This document shows, one piece after another, positions 8,046 to 16,062 of a DNA stretch of 36,674 nucleotides; position 1 is the first letter of the stretch, and every line of letters starts with the position of its first letter. This DNA comes from Phycisphaerae bacterium (lineage in GTDB: Bacteria > Planctomycetota > Phycisphaerae > Phycisphaerales > Phycisphaeraceae), in assembly GCA_030432595.1 (NCBI GenBank), contig JAUIGU010000039.1, forward strand, positions 1-36,674. The letters are read 5' to 3'. The position numbers and the translations under genes were made by a program. Under the pieces are notes generated by a model. The model was given only the letters and a program-made list of their open reading frames with translations, had not been told where the DNA came from and searched no databases.

Positions 8046-9878
8046 TCAGTCCCGATACCGCTGCAGATCGCCGGGGACGAACCACTCTTCGGCGCGGTTG
8101 AGCCCGGTCTTGGTGACCTGCACATTGCTGAACCGCTGATCGACGAACACGACCGCCTTGCGGTTGAAGAGGAACGTGTACGGCTGGTCGTCGTGCAGCA
8201 CGCGGTGCAGCTTCTGCCACAAGGCCATGCGGGCTTGCTCGTCGACGGTGACGCGGGCCTCGGTGATGAGCCGGTCCGCCTCGTCGCTGCGGTAGGAGAC
8301 GTAGTTGTCGCCGCCCCCTTCGATGGAGTCGGAGTGGAAGATCTGCATCGGGTCGGACTCGATGGTGCCGCCCCAGCCAAGCGTGATCGCGTCGAAGTCT
8401 CGGCTGTCGATGCGCTGGAGCATGATCGTCCACTCCAGCGGGTCGGGGTCCATGACGATGCCGGCGCGGGCGTAGGCGTCCTTCAGATAGAACACCATCT
8501 GCTGGTAGGTGTTGCTGCTGGCGGGGTAGACGAGCTTGAACTTCATCTCCCGGCCGTCGGCGTCTTCGATGACGCCGTTGCCGTCGCGGTCTTCCCAGCC
8601 GGCTTCTTTGAGCAGCGCGTTGGCCGCGTCGGGGTCGTAGGGCCAGGGCTCGATGGACGGGTCCGCCTGATCACCCAGCGGGTGGAACGGGCCGCTGGCC
8701 ACGGTCGCGAGCCCGGCCTCGAGGCGCTCGGCCATCTCCTGCCGGTCCGCGAGCATCGTCAACGCGCGGCGCACGCGCACGTCGGCGAAGATGGACGGCT
8801 CGCCGTCGCGCACCTGGTTCCAGCCGATGTAGCGGTAGCCGCCGGTGAGCGACTCGTACTCGTAGAGGTTGGACTGGTCGAGCAGTTGCTCGTCGTCCTT
8901 GAGCGTGAGGTACTGCGCGGCTTCGACGCCGAAGCGGTCGATCTCCTGGTTGCGGAACGCGGCGAGCCGGGCGGTGCCGTCGCTGATCTCACGGAAGACC
9001 ACGCGGTCCAGCGCCGGGGCGGGGCCCCAGAAGTTGTCGTTGCGGACGAGTTCGATCTTGCCGGTGCCGGGCGTCCAGCTCGCGGGGTCGCCGTCGAGGC
9101 GGTAGGGCCCGCTGCCCATCAGCAGGCCGGGCGTTTCGTTGAACTCCGACTCGCTGAACTGCTCGTAATAATGCTTGGGCAGGATCTCGAGCCCGGCGCA
9201 GATGTTGAAGCCCAGGAAGTACGGCTCGCTGAGGGTGAACACCACCGCGTGGTCGCCGTCGGCCACGACGGAGGCGACCTTGCTGTAGTAAACGCGGATG
9301 CGCGGCGCGTCGATCTTGGGGTTCATCAGCAGCTCGTAGCTGTAGACCACGTCGGCGGCGGTGACGGGCGTGCCGTCGGAGAACCGCGCCGCCGGGTTGA
9401 GCTCGAAGCGGATGGTCAGGCCGTCGTCGCTGATCGTCCACGACTCGGCCAGCGACGGTGCCCACTCGAGCGTGTCGGGGTCGCGGTCGGCGAGGGTCTC
9501 GACGACGTAGCTGGCGACGACGTTCTGGTACACGTCGGTCGAGACGTGCGGCGTGAGCTTGCCCACCGTCTGCGCGAAGACGTCGATGAACCAGTCGCCC
9601 TCGGCGAAGTCCGGGAAGGCGTGGGCGGCGTCGATGCGCGGGTGCGATGCGGTGGCGGCGGCGGTCCCGTTCGTGGCCGCCGCGACGGGGCGGACGCCGC
9701 TGCTGAGCGTGCGGTTGAGCTGGGTGAGGGTGCGGTTGTTTTCGGCGAGGCGGTCGTCGATGGACTGGAGCAGCGTCCACTGCCGATCGCGGGCCTTGAC
9801 GCCCAGCCAGACGCTGACGAGGACGGCTAGGAGCAGCGCGAAAACGAAGAAGTCTTTGACGCCGAAGCGAGCGTTCAT
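8046..9878 (-). CDS. Peptide/nickel-type ABC transporter substrate-binding protein (SBP family 5)
   Basis: About 610 residues from the ATG at 9876-9878, preceded by AGGGA at 7-8 nt; the open frame extends further up but without support. An N-terminal hydrophobic segment (FFVFALLLAVLVSVWLGVKA) is followed by a short helical stretch (RLAENNRTLTQLNRTL) and no lipobox, so it seems anchored by one helix. The family 5 pattern follows: LAESWTISDDGLTIRFEL, FSDGTPVTAADVVYSY, SGPYRLDG, DVRVRRALTMLADRQEM, then KEAGWEDRDGNGVIED, a common insertion in these proteins. It presents oligopeptides or similar solutes to OppB/OppC. It lies between two permease genes on the same strand. The substrate cannot be told from sequence. 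Confidence 0.9.
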   Translation of the reverse strand: MNARFGVKDFFVFALLLAVLVSVWLGVKARDRQWTLLQSIDDRLAENNRTLTQLNRTLSSGVRPVAAATNGTAAATASHPRIDAAHAFPDFAEGDWFIDVFAQTVGKLTPHVSTDVYQNVVASYVVETLADRDPDTLEWAPSLAESWTISDDGLTIRFELNPAARFSDGTPVTAADVVYSYELLMNPKIDAPRIRVYYSKVASVVADGDHAVVFTLSEPYFLGFNICAGLEILPKHYYEQFSESEFNETPGLLMGSGPYRLDGDPASWTPGTGKIELVRNDNFWGPAPALDRVVFREISDGTARLAAFRNQEIDRFGVEAAQYLTLKDDEQLLDQSNLYEYESLTGGYRYIGWNQVRDGEPSIFADVRVRRALTMLADRQEMAERLEAGLATVASGPFHPLGDQADPSIEPWPYDPDAANALLKEAGWEDRDGNGVIEDADGREMKFKLVYPASSNTYQQMVFYLKDAYARAGIVMDPDPLEWTIMLQRIDSRDFDAITLGWGGTIESDPMQIFHSDSIEGGGDNYVSYRSDEADRLITEARVTVDEQARMALWQKLHRVLHDDQPYTFLFNRKAVVFVDQRFSNVQVTKTGLNRAEEWFVPGDLQRYRD

Positions 9879-9977
9879 GCGGGTTCCCTGACCGGTTCGT
9901 GCGGGTCGTCCGTGAGGCTTGGAGTGTAAGGGGTGCGGCGGCGCGGGGGAAGCGGGGCCGCGCACCGGTTGCCTCCT

Positions 9978-10940
9978 CTACTTCTTGATCGTCCGCGGGT
10001 CGAAGTACGCCCGCAGCGCGTCGCCCAGGAAGTTCAGGCCCAGCAGCGTCACGCCCAGCAGGACGCACGGCCAGACCAGCAGCCACCAGTACATCTCCAG
10101 CGCCGGCACGGCCAGCGCCATCTGCTCCTTCACGCCCTCGGCGGCGAGGTTGCCCCAGCTCGGCAGCGGCGGCCGGACGCCGATCCCCAGGAAGCTGAGA
10201 AAACTCTCCTGCAAAATCGCCTGCGGCACGGCGAGCGTCGCATAGACCACGATCGGGCCGACCAGGTTGGGCAGCAGGTGACGCACCAGCACGCGCGGCG
10301 TGCCCATGCCCATCGCCGCCGTCGCCTCGATGAACGGCTGGGACCGCAGCGACAACACCTGCCCGCGGATCACCCGCGCCATGGTCAGCCACGACACGCC
10401 GCCGATGGCGACCAGCAGCGTGACCACGTCCGCGACCTGCGCGGCCGTCGCGTCGGACATCATCTTCGCGAACAGCCACTCGAACACCGGCGACAGCGCG
10501 AGGTCCAGCAGCACCACCATGAGTATGTACGGCAGGCCATAAATGATATCGACGATGCGCATCATGACGCTGTCGATGCGCCCGCCGAGGTAACCCGCGA
10601 GCGCGCCCCAGGTCACGCCGATGCACAGCGCCAGCGTCGCCGCCGCCACGCCGATGGAAAGCGACAACGCCCCGCCCAGCAGACACCGCCAAAGCAGCGA
10701 CCGGCCCAGGTCGTCGGTGCCCATCGGCATGCCCCACGTCGGCGACTCGTACACCCGCGACAGGTCCTGCGCCTCGTACGCCGACAACGCGACCGGCAGC
10801 GTCAAGAAACACGGCAGCGCGACCAACGCCAGCATCACCCCGCCGACCCACCCGGCCGAGAGGCGCGGCGTCCACCAGCGCGTGCGCGACACGGGGTGGA
10901 CGGCGGCTTCCAGCTCGGGCGTGGTCGCGGCTTGCGACAT
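9978..10940 (-). CDS. Peptide-type ABC transporter permease, OppC/DppC-like (first copy)
   Basis: About 320 residues from the ATG at 10938-10940 (MSQAATTP); a GTG 45 nt further up would add 15 basic residues, so the start is not certain. It has the normal OppC layout: one helix (about 30-50), a periplasmic loop with YESPTWGMPMGTDDLGRSLLW, then five helices, the EAA loop (FIEATAAMGMGTPRVLVRH) and the C-terminal LGDALRAYFDPRTIKK. No Shine-Dalgarno is visible before the ATG. It heads the transporter cluster, about 100 nt before the binding protein. With the copy at 5295-6527 the cluster has two OppC-type subunits but only one OppB and one ATPase. Confidence 0.9.
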   Translation of the reverse strand: MSQAATTPELEAAVHPVSRTRWWTPRLSAGWVGGVMLALVALPCFLTLPVALSAYEAQDLSRVYESPTWGMPMGTDDLGRSLLWRCLLGGALSLSIGVAAATLALCIGVTWGALAGYLGGRIDSVMMRIVDIIYGLPYILMVVLLDLALSPVFEWLFAKMMSDATAAQVADVVTLLVAIGGVSWLTMARVIRGQVLSLRSQPFIEATAAMGMGTPRVLVRHLLPNLVGPIVVYATLAVPQAILQESFLSFLGIGVRPPLPSWGNLAAEGVKEQMALAVPALEMYWWLLVWPCVLLGVTLLGLNFLGDALRAYFDPRTIKK

Positions 10941-11009
10941 GCGGAGGAGTGTAACGAACGTAAAAACACGTCGGCGAAAAACCACAACCGCAGCACGTTC
11001 GATTCCCGC

Positions 11010-11086
11010 GTTTAGCGGGAGACACGAAGCGTCCCGCGTCTTCAGATGTGCATAAAGCGCGGGACCCTGCGGGTCTCCCGCTAAAC
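11010..11086. repeat. GC-rich inverted repeat, 29-bp arms
   Basis: Arms 11010-11038 and 11058-11086 are complementary at 26 of 29 positions, beginning GTTTAGCGGGAGAC. Each arm contains shorter self-complementary pieces (GCGGGAGACCCGC in the right arm read inverted). It ends 11 nt from the C39-like lipoprotein stop on the minus strand and could terminate that transcript, though there is no U run. It differs from the short-period hairpins because no tandem unit is seen. Confidence 0.7.
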
Positions 11087-11097
11087 ACCGTGATGGC

Positions 11098-12312
11098 TCA
11101 CGGCGTCCGGATCACATACCCCACGCCGCCCTTGGCCAGCCAGGCGCGGGCGAGTTCTTCCTTGACGTAGATCACGCCCTCGCCGCCTTCCCCGTACGCG
11201 GGGTCGTTGACGATGGCGTCGCCGTCTTCGGTCAGGCCGCGCACGACGATGAGGTGGCCGTTGGTGCGGCGCATCTGGTTGCTGGGGAACTCGCCTTCTC
11301 GGAAGCGGATGGACGCGATGACGGGCACGCCCTGTTCGAGCACGGCCCGGACATCGTCCCAGGTGCGGAAGCGTTGCAGTTCGGCGTCGAGGCCGAGCGT
11401 CGAGGCGTAGGCGACGGCACGGGCCCAGTTGCCGAAGATGCCGTAGCGGCGGTCGTAGATCGCTTCGGAGACGTCGGCGGGGTCGAGTTCGTGGCCGTGC
11501 ATGCCCAGCACCATGGTGACGCTGGTGGGCGAGCACGTCTGCGGGCCCAGGGCCGGGCCGTTGTCGCGTTGGCGGAAGTACGGCATCGACGTGTCGAGGC
11601 GCGGCCCGGGCGTGAAAGCATCGCCGCGCTCGCGTTGGCTTGTCTGCCCAGTGGCGTCGGCGGTTTGCACCGGCCCGGAATACACCGCGACCGCCTTGCG
11701 CACCGCGGGGCTCATCCGGCCGGGGTGCAACGTGTCGAAGCTCACGAGTTCGAGCTTCATCTGAAGCGCGTCAGCGGGCCGGTCCAGATCGACCCAGTCG
11801 ATGTCGACCTTGCCGTGCTCGAACTCGGTGACGCTGTCGCGCCCGGTGCGACGCAGCTCGCCCCAGCCGTCCAAGTCCAGCCAGGGCGACCACGTTCCGG
11901 CGACCTGCACCCGGATGAGCTGCCGCACACCGGTGTGCTCGGGCGCGTCGAGGTTCATCGACGGCAGCACCTGCGTCAGCGGGAACGCCGCATCGACCAC
12001 CGGCGAAGTCCACGACCCGCGGGCGGGGTACTCGCGGTCGGGTGCATCGAGGATGAGCCGGCCGGCGTCGTCGATCTTCGTGTCCTCGTGCGTGCCCTGC
12101 GCCCACGCTTCGGTGCCGGCGTAGCGCACGGTCGCGTCGGTCATGTTCAGCGGGTTGTGCAGCCAGCGTGTCGGGTCCTGAACTTCCGAGGGATCGGGCA
12201 TGGTCGGACGCTCCGCGTTCTGAACGGAAGAATCGACGGATGTTTTGCACGCGCTCAACCCGAGCACGAGCGAGAGCAACACCAAAGGCGGGAACCAGGC
12301 TGAACCGTGCAT
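11098..12312 (-). CDS. C39-like cysteine peptidase domain lipoprotein
   Basis: About 404 residues. The start is the ATG at 12310-12312: GGGAGG lies 5-6 nt upstream and a lipoprotein signal follows (LVLGLSAC, Cys22). Residues 70-225 form a beta-rich region of unknown kind (SWTSPVVDAAFP, QVAGTWSPWLDLDGWGE). From about 245 a C39-like papain-fold domain follows: catalytic Cys260 (PQTCSPTSVTMVL), His353 (TNGHLIVVRG) and Asp370 (IVNDPAYG). Such C39_2-type domains lie outside the cell, but most members lack a known substrate. No ABC partner is nearby, so a bacteriocin exporter role is unlikely; envelope peptide or crosslink hydrolysis is a guess. It is 65 nt downstream of the SDR gene on the same strand. 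Confidence 0.8.
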   Translation of the reverse strand: MHGSAWFPPLVLLSLVLGLSACKTSVDSSVQNAERPTMPDPSEVQDPTRWLHNPLNMTDATVRYAGTEAWAQGTHEDTKIDDAGRLILDAPDREYPARGSWTSPVVDAAFPLTQVLPSMNLDAPEHTGVRQLIRVQVAGTWSPWLDLDGWGELRRTGRDSVTEFEHGKVDIDWVDLDRPADALQMKLELVSFDTLHPGRMSPAVRKAVAVYSGPVQTADATGQTSQRERGDAFTPGPRLDTSMPYFRQRDNGPALGPQTCSPTSVTMVLGMHGHELDPADVSEAIYDRRYGIFGNWARAVAYASTLGLDAELQRFRTWDDVRAVLEQGVPVIASIRFREGEFPSNQMRRTNGHLIVVRGLTEDGDAIVNDPAYGEGGEGVIYVKEELARAWLAKGGVGYVIRTP

Positions 12313-12377
12313 CGGTGCCTCCCAAATGCGAGCGCGGCGGCGTGCAGGAACGCTGAGCCACACATCGAAACCAAACG

Positions 12378-13265
12378 TTACCCGTCCCGCAAACTCGCCG
12401 GCGCGTCTTCTTCGAACCGGCTGCCGGCCGGGAACACGTCCCGCGGATCGTACCCCAGCGCGCTGCGGCCGGGCTCGAGGTCGAAGCGCGTGCGGACCAC
12501 GCCGTCGTCTTCCGCCGCGCCGGGCCCGATGCACCAGTACGCCCCGTAGCCGGGGTGGTCGGCCTCGACGGCGGCGACGAAGAACCGCCCCGCGTCGTCA
12601 TGGCTGACGTAGCAGCGCGGCCCGCCGGGGTGTTGCGCGATGTGGTCCCGCCCGCGCTCGTCGCGCACGAACCAGCCGATGCGGGCCGCGATGACCGACA
12701 ACTCGTGCTGCCGTGAATACATCCGCGCGAGCTCTTCGGCCCACGCCTTGGTCAGCGCGTAGTGGTTCGTGGGGTATACCTCGTCGGGGCTGATCTTGTC
12801 GTCGGCCTTGCTCTCCGGGCCCCACGCGCGCCGGCCGGAGATGACCTGGATCGTGCTGGCGAACACGACCCGCCGGAGTTTGTGCGCCGCGGCGGCCTCG
12901 AACGCGCGATAGATGCCCACCACGTTGGGCCCCAGCAGCTTGTCGATGAAGTCCGCGCGGTCGGGATACGCCGCGAGGTGGACGAGCGTGTCCACCCCGG
13001 CGAGCGCTTCGTCCCACGCCGCGGGGTCTTGGATGTCGCCGACGACGTGGTCTTCGAGTTCGTCGTTGGCGTTCAGGTCCAAACCGCGCACCGCGTGCCC
13101 GGCTTCGCGCAAGGCGCGCGACACGACCCGCCCCACCGCGCCGGCGGCCCCGGTCACCAGAACGCGGTGCGCCCTGCCGGCCGCATCTCCGGCGTGAGTG
13201 TTACCGCGGCTGCGACTTCCGGGGCGGTGACTTCCAGGGCTATGACTTCCGGGGGTTGCGTTCAC
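12378..13265 (-). CDS. NAD(P)-dependent SDR, uronate dehydrogenase-like
   Basis: About 295 residues from a GTG at 13263-13265, which overlaps the deaminase stop as GTGA. It is an extended short-chain dehydrogenase: nucleotide motif TGAAGAVG (38-45), acidic residue after the second strand (GLDLN), HLAAYPD, FASTIQV, and the catalytic pair Tyr169 and Lys173 (YALTK). Overall it resembles uronate dehydrogenases (VVFAST, then SDEVYP-like and YxxxKAWAEELARMY), but the substrate is not fixed by sequence. The first 30 residues are low complexity with three PGSxx repeats (residues 5-19); the true start could lie just before RAHRVLVTG. It is coupled to the deaminase gene. Confidence 0.8.
   Translation of the reverse strand: MNATPGSHSPGSHRPGSRSRGNTHAGDAAGRAHRVLVTGAAGAVGRVVSRALREAGHAVRGLDLNANDELEDHVVGDIQDPAAWDEALAGVDTLVHLAAYPDRADFIDKLLGPNVVGIYRAFEAAAAHKLRRVVFASTIQVISGRRAWGPESKADDKISPDEVYPTNHYALTKAWAEELARMYSRQHELSVIAARIGWFVRDERGRDHIAQHPGGPRCYVSHDDAGRFFVAAVEADHPGYGAYWCIGPGAAEDDGVVRTRFDLEPGRSALGYDPRDVFPAGSRFEEDAPASLRDG
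13209..13253 (-). repeat. 15-nt minisatellite encoding PGSxx
   Basis: Three 15-nt units (plus strand core GACTTCC) at the 5' end of the SDR gene encode PGSHS, PGSHR and PGSRS. They lie ahead of the Rossmann fold, so copy number changes would keep the frame and spare the enzyme core. Confidence 0.6.
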
Positions 13266-13714
13266 AGCCCGATGTCCTCGTTCCAAAGGTCGGGTTTTTG
13301 CTCGATGAACTTTTTCATCAGCGCGATGCAGCCCGCGTGCTGGAGGTTCACCAACTCGACGCCCTCGTTCGTGAACAGCTTCTCGGCGCCCATGAAGTTT
13401 TCGTTCTCGCCGATGACGACGCGCGGGATGCGGAACAGCAGGGACGTGCCGGTACACATCACGCACGGGCTGAGCGTGGAATACAGCGTCAGCTCCGGCC
13501 AGTCCCGGCGCCGGCCCGCGTTGCGGATGCAGACGACCTCGGCGTGCGCGGTGGGGTCGCCGTCCTGCACCCGGCGGTTGTGGCCCTGCGCGACGATCTC
13601 CCCGGCCGCGCTGACCAGCACCGACCCGATGGGCAGGCCGCCCTCGTCGTAGCTCTTCTGCGCCTGGGCGAGCGCGGCTTCCATGAAGGTCTGGTCGGTC
13701 TGGGTGGTGGTCAT
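13262..13714 (-). CDS. Fcy1-type cytosine/nucleoside deaminase
   Basis: 150 residues. It is a zinc-dependent deaminase of the CDA fold with ligands His57 and Cys84/Cys87 and proton shuttle Glu59 (HAEV ... LSPCVMC). Beyond these, GHNRRVQ, CTGTSLLFRIPRVVIGENENF and the C-terminal FIEQKP-W-EDIG closely match yeast cytosine deaminase Fcy1 as I remember it, and fit less well with TadA or guanine deaminase. It would deaminate cytosine or a related base in the cytoplasm for pyrimidine salvage. ATG at 13712-13714. It faces the alpha/beta hydrolase gene across 81 nt, which must hold both promoters, and its stop overlaps the SDR start. Confidence 0.85.
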   Translation of the reverse strand: MTTTQTDQTFMEAALAQAQKSYDEGGLPIGSVLVSAAGEIVAQGHNRRVQDGDPTAHAEVVCIRNAGRRRDWPELTLYSTLSPCVMCTGTSLLFRIPRVVIGENENFMGAEKLFTNEGVELVNLQHAGCIALMKKFIEQKPDLWNEDIGL

Positions 13715-13795
13715 TGGGCGTCCATGTCGATCGGCGGGCCGGCTTGACCCGACCCGGGGCGTCGGCGGGCAAGTGCGGCCCTATCCTAGCCCGCC

Positions 13796-14797
13796 ATGCT
13801 CGGCCTGATCCCCCTGTTTGTGCTCGCGGCGGCGGTCCTCACGCTGCTGGGCACCGCCGCCATGGTGCGCGCGGCGACCCGGCCCGACAGCCGGGGCTAC
13901 GCGTGGTGCCTCGCCCGCGGCCTGCCCACCGAGCCGGCCGAGATCGATGCCGAGGGAAACCACATCACGCTTGAACTCACGCGCGGCGACACCACGCAGG
14001 CGTTCGACCTGGTCGGCCAAGACCCGCAGGGACCGTGTGTCGTTGCCGTCCACGGGCACTCCGCGTCACGTTACCTCATGCTCAACAGCGCACCGCCGCT
14101 GCTCGAACACGCGAGCCGGGTCGTGCTCTTCGACCTGCCGGGCCACGGCGACTGCTCGGCCAAACGTTGCACCATGGGCGTCCGCGAGCCGGGCGACATC
14201 GTCCATGTCCTCGAACAACTCGACGACGGCCGGACCCCGCTGGTCTTGTTCGGTTCGTCGATGGGGGCCCAGTGCGCGATCGCGGCCGCCGCAAACCTCG
14301 CCGAGCGCCATGAAGGCAAAGAAAACCATGGAGACGACCAAAGCGCGACGAGCCCACGCCTCGCCGGCCTGATCCTGTTGGGCGTCTACCGCTTCTACGC
14401 CGAGGCGATCCCCGGCCACCTCCGCCGCCAACGCCTGCCGCGCTACCCGTTCTTCCCGTTGGGTCAGCTCTGGCTGCACCTGATCCACGGCCGGGCCAGC
14501 CGGTTCGACCGCGCCGAAGACGCAAAACGTTTGCGCTGCCCGGTCCTGCTGCTGCACGGCGAGCACGACGACCTGTGCCCGCTCGCCTCGGCCGAGGCGA
14601 TCCGCGACGCGGTGCAGAACGCGGGCGGCGACGCGGAACTGGTCGTCTTCGAGGGCGGCGGGCACACGGTGCTGGCTCAGACGCACCCGGCGTTGTTCGA
14701 GGCGTCGGTTTCGCGGTTTCTTTCGCGCTTCCAAACGAGCACCGCGACGCCCGCCCCGACCATGTCGAGCCCGGCCGCCCCCGCAAACTCCGCTTAG
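13796..14797 (+). CDS. Alpha/beta hydrolase with N-terminal membrane anchor
   Basis: 333 residues. A hydrophobic helix at 4-25 probably anchors or exports the protein. The hydrolase fold follows: oxyanion HGHSA (86-90), FDLPGHGD, nucleophile elbow GSSMG with Ser155, acid near Asp258/259 (HGEHDDLCP) and His290 (GGGHTVL). Residues 170-187 (RHEGKENHGDDQSATSP) are a charged insert. The tail after 313 is Ala/Pro/Thr-rich. The substrate is unknown; lysophospholipase-like or esterase activity would fit. It starts the rightward cluster, 69 nt before deoC. Confidence 0.75.
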   Translation: MLGLIPLFVLAAAVLTLLGTAAMVRAATRPDSRGYAWCLARGLPTEPAEIDAEGNHITLELTRGDTTQAFDLVGQDPQGPCVVAVHGHSASRYLMLNSAPPLLEHASRVVLFDLPGHGDCSAKRCTMGVREPGDIVHVLEQLDDGRTPLVLFGSSMGAQCAIAAAANLAERHEGKENHGDDQSATSPRLAGLILLGVYRFYAEAIPGHLRRQRLPRYPFFPLGQLWLHLIHGRASRFDRAEDAKRLRCPVLLLHGEHDDLCPLASAEAIRDAVQNAGGDAELVVFEGGGHTVLAQTHPALFEASVSRFLSRFQTSTATPAPTMSSPAAPANSA

Positions 14798-14866
14798 GCC
14801 CGGGCACGGCATCGACTACTATGGTCGTTTGTGCCCGGTTCTTATGTGAGACCGCCCGACGTGGCC

Positions 14867-15787
14867 ATGCCCATGCCCGAAACCGTGTCCATCCCGCCGT
14901 CGCCCCCGGTCGACCAGGTCGGCATCCACGAGCGTGCCGCGCGCTTCGCCTCCCGCAGCATTAAGAAGGAAGCGAAGGTCCAGGCCCTCAAGCTCACGCT
15001 GAGCATGATCGACCTGACCACGCTCACCGGCGCCGACTCCCCCGGCAAAGTCAAGCAACTCTGCACCAAGGCGAAGCACCTCGCCGACCCGGACCTGCCC
15101 GGCTGCGACGACCTGCCGCACGTCGCGGCGGTGTGCGTGTATCCGACGATGGTGCCGGTGGCGAAGAAGGAACTCGACGGCACGGGCATCCACCTCGCGG
15201 CCGTGGCGACCGGGTTCCCGACCGGGCAGTACCCCTTGCCCGTGCGGTTGGAGGACACGCGTCGCGCGGTCGAAGCCGGGGCCGACGAGATCGACATGGT
15301 GATCAGCCGCGGGCGCTTCCTGGCCGGCGACCTGAACTACGTCTTCGACGAGATCGCACAGACCAAAGAAGCCTGCGGCGAAGCGCACCTGAAAGTGATC
15401 CTCGAAACGGGCGAGTTGTCCACTTACGACAACGTCCGACGCGCGAGCGACCTGGCGATGCACGCCGGGGCGGACTTCATCAAGACCAGCACCGGCACCG
15501 TCTCGCCCGCCGCGACCCCGGAAGTCACGTTGGTCATGCTGCAAGCGATCGCAGACTTCCACCGCGCCACCGGCAAGGTCATCGGCATGAAGCCCGCCGG
15601 CGGCATCAAGACCAGCAAGCAAGCCATCCACTACCTCGTCATGCTCCGCGAAACGCTCGGCCAGCAGTGGCTGCACCCCGACCGCTTCCGCTTCGGCGCC
15701 TCGTCGCTGGCGAACGATGTGTTGATGCAGATCGTCAAACAGGCGAGCGGCAACTATCAGAGCGGGGATTACTTCTCGCTGGATTGA
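14867..15787 (+). CDS. deoC: Deoxyribose-phosphate aldolase
   Basis: About 306 residues from the ATG at 14867; a GTG at 14831 would add 12 residues and cannot be excluded. It cleaves 2-deoxyribose 5-phosphate to glyceraldehyde 3-phosphate and acetaldehyde through a Schiff base. Seen: MIDLTTLTG, AVCVYPTMV, ATGFPTGQ, DEIDMVISRG, the Schiff-base lysine in FIKTSTGT (Lys206) and the second lysine in GMKPAGGIKT (Lys242). It is longer than the E. coli enzyme (about 260) mainly by an N-terminal extension, as in the eukaryote-like branch. Two aldehyde dehydrogenase genes follow, which could dispose of the acetaldehyde. Hairpin B separates it from the next gene. Confidence 0.93.
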   Translation: MPMPETVSIPPSPPVDQVGIHERAARFASRSIKKEAKVQALKLTLSMIDLTTLTGADSPGKVKQLCTKAKHLADPDLPGCDDLPHVAAVCVYPTMVPVAKKELDGTGIHLAAVATGFPTGQYPLPVRLEDTRRAVEAGADEIDMVISRGRFLAGDLNYVFDEIAQTKEACGEAHLKVILETGELSTYDNVRRASDLAMHAGADFIKTSTGTVSPAATPEVTLVMLQAIADFHRATGKVIGMKPAGGIKTSKQAIHYLVMLRETLGQQWLHPDRFRFGASSLANDVLMQIVKQASGNYQSGDYFSLD

Positions 15788-15805
15788 GCCTTGTTTCCCA
15801 GCAAT

Positions 15806-16041
15806 ATCACAGACGACACAGAGGCACGGAGACACAGAGACAGAAAGAAAGGAACCGCAAATTTTGCAGATGACGCAGATTGGAAAACAGAAAGAAGAGA
15901 CAGGATGGGCATGACAATCTGGATTCTTCATCGTTCTGTTCTGGCTTAATCCTGATCATCCTGTTCCTGCTCGAATCTGCGTCATCTGCGCAATCTGCGG
16001 CAAAAAACTCTGTGCCTCTGCGTCTCCGTGCCCTCTGTGAT
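15806..16041. repeat. Composite hairpin B: three nested short-period inverted repeats
   Basis: Outermost arms 15806-15843 and 16008-16041 carry 8-9-nt CACAGAGx units. Inside them, 15855-15882 and 15974-16000 carry 9-nt GCAGATxAC units. Innermost, about 15901-15925 and 15947-15962 carry CAGGAT-type units. Each level pairs with its own partner, giving a nested 236-bp foldback without a credible gene. An open frame runs through it into the dehydrogenase, but the protein similarity starts only after 16063. Without it deoC and the next gene would be about 39 nt apart. Confidence 0.75.
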
Positions 16042-16062
16042 CCTGACGCGGCCAAACCGACC

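Noticed and set aside
8193-9830. 545-codon plus-strand frame opposite the binding protein
   Set aside because: No family motif and strong Val/Gly/Glu bias; the minus strand is a clear family 5 binding protein.
15880-16062. N-terminal extension of the aldehyde dehydrogenase
   Set aside because: It only translates the nested foldback B; protein similarity begins at the ATG at 16063.
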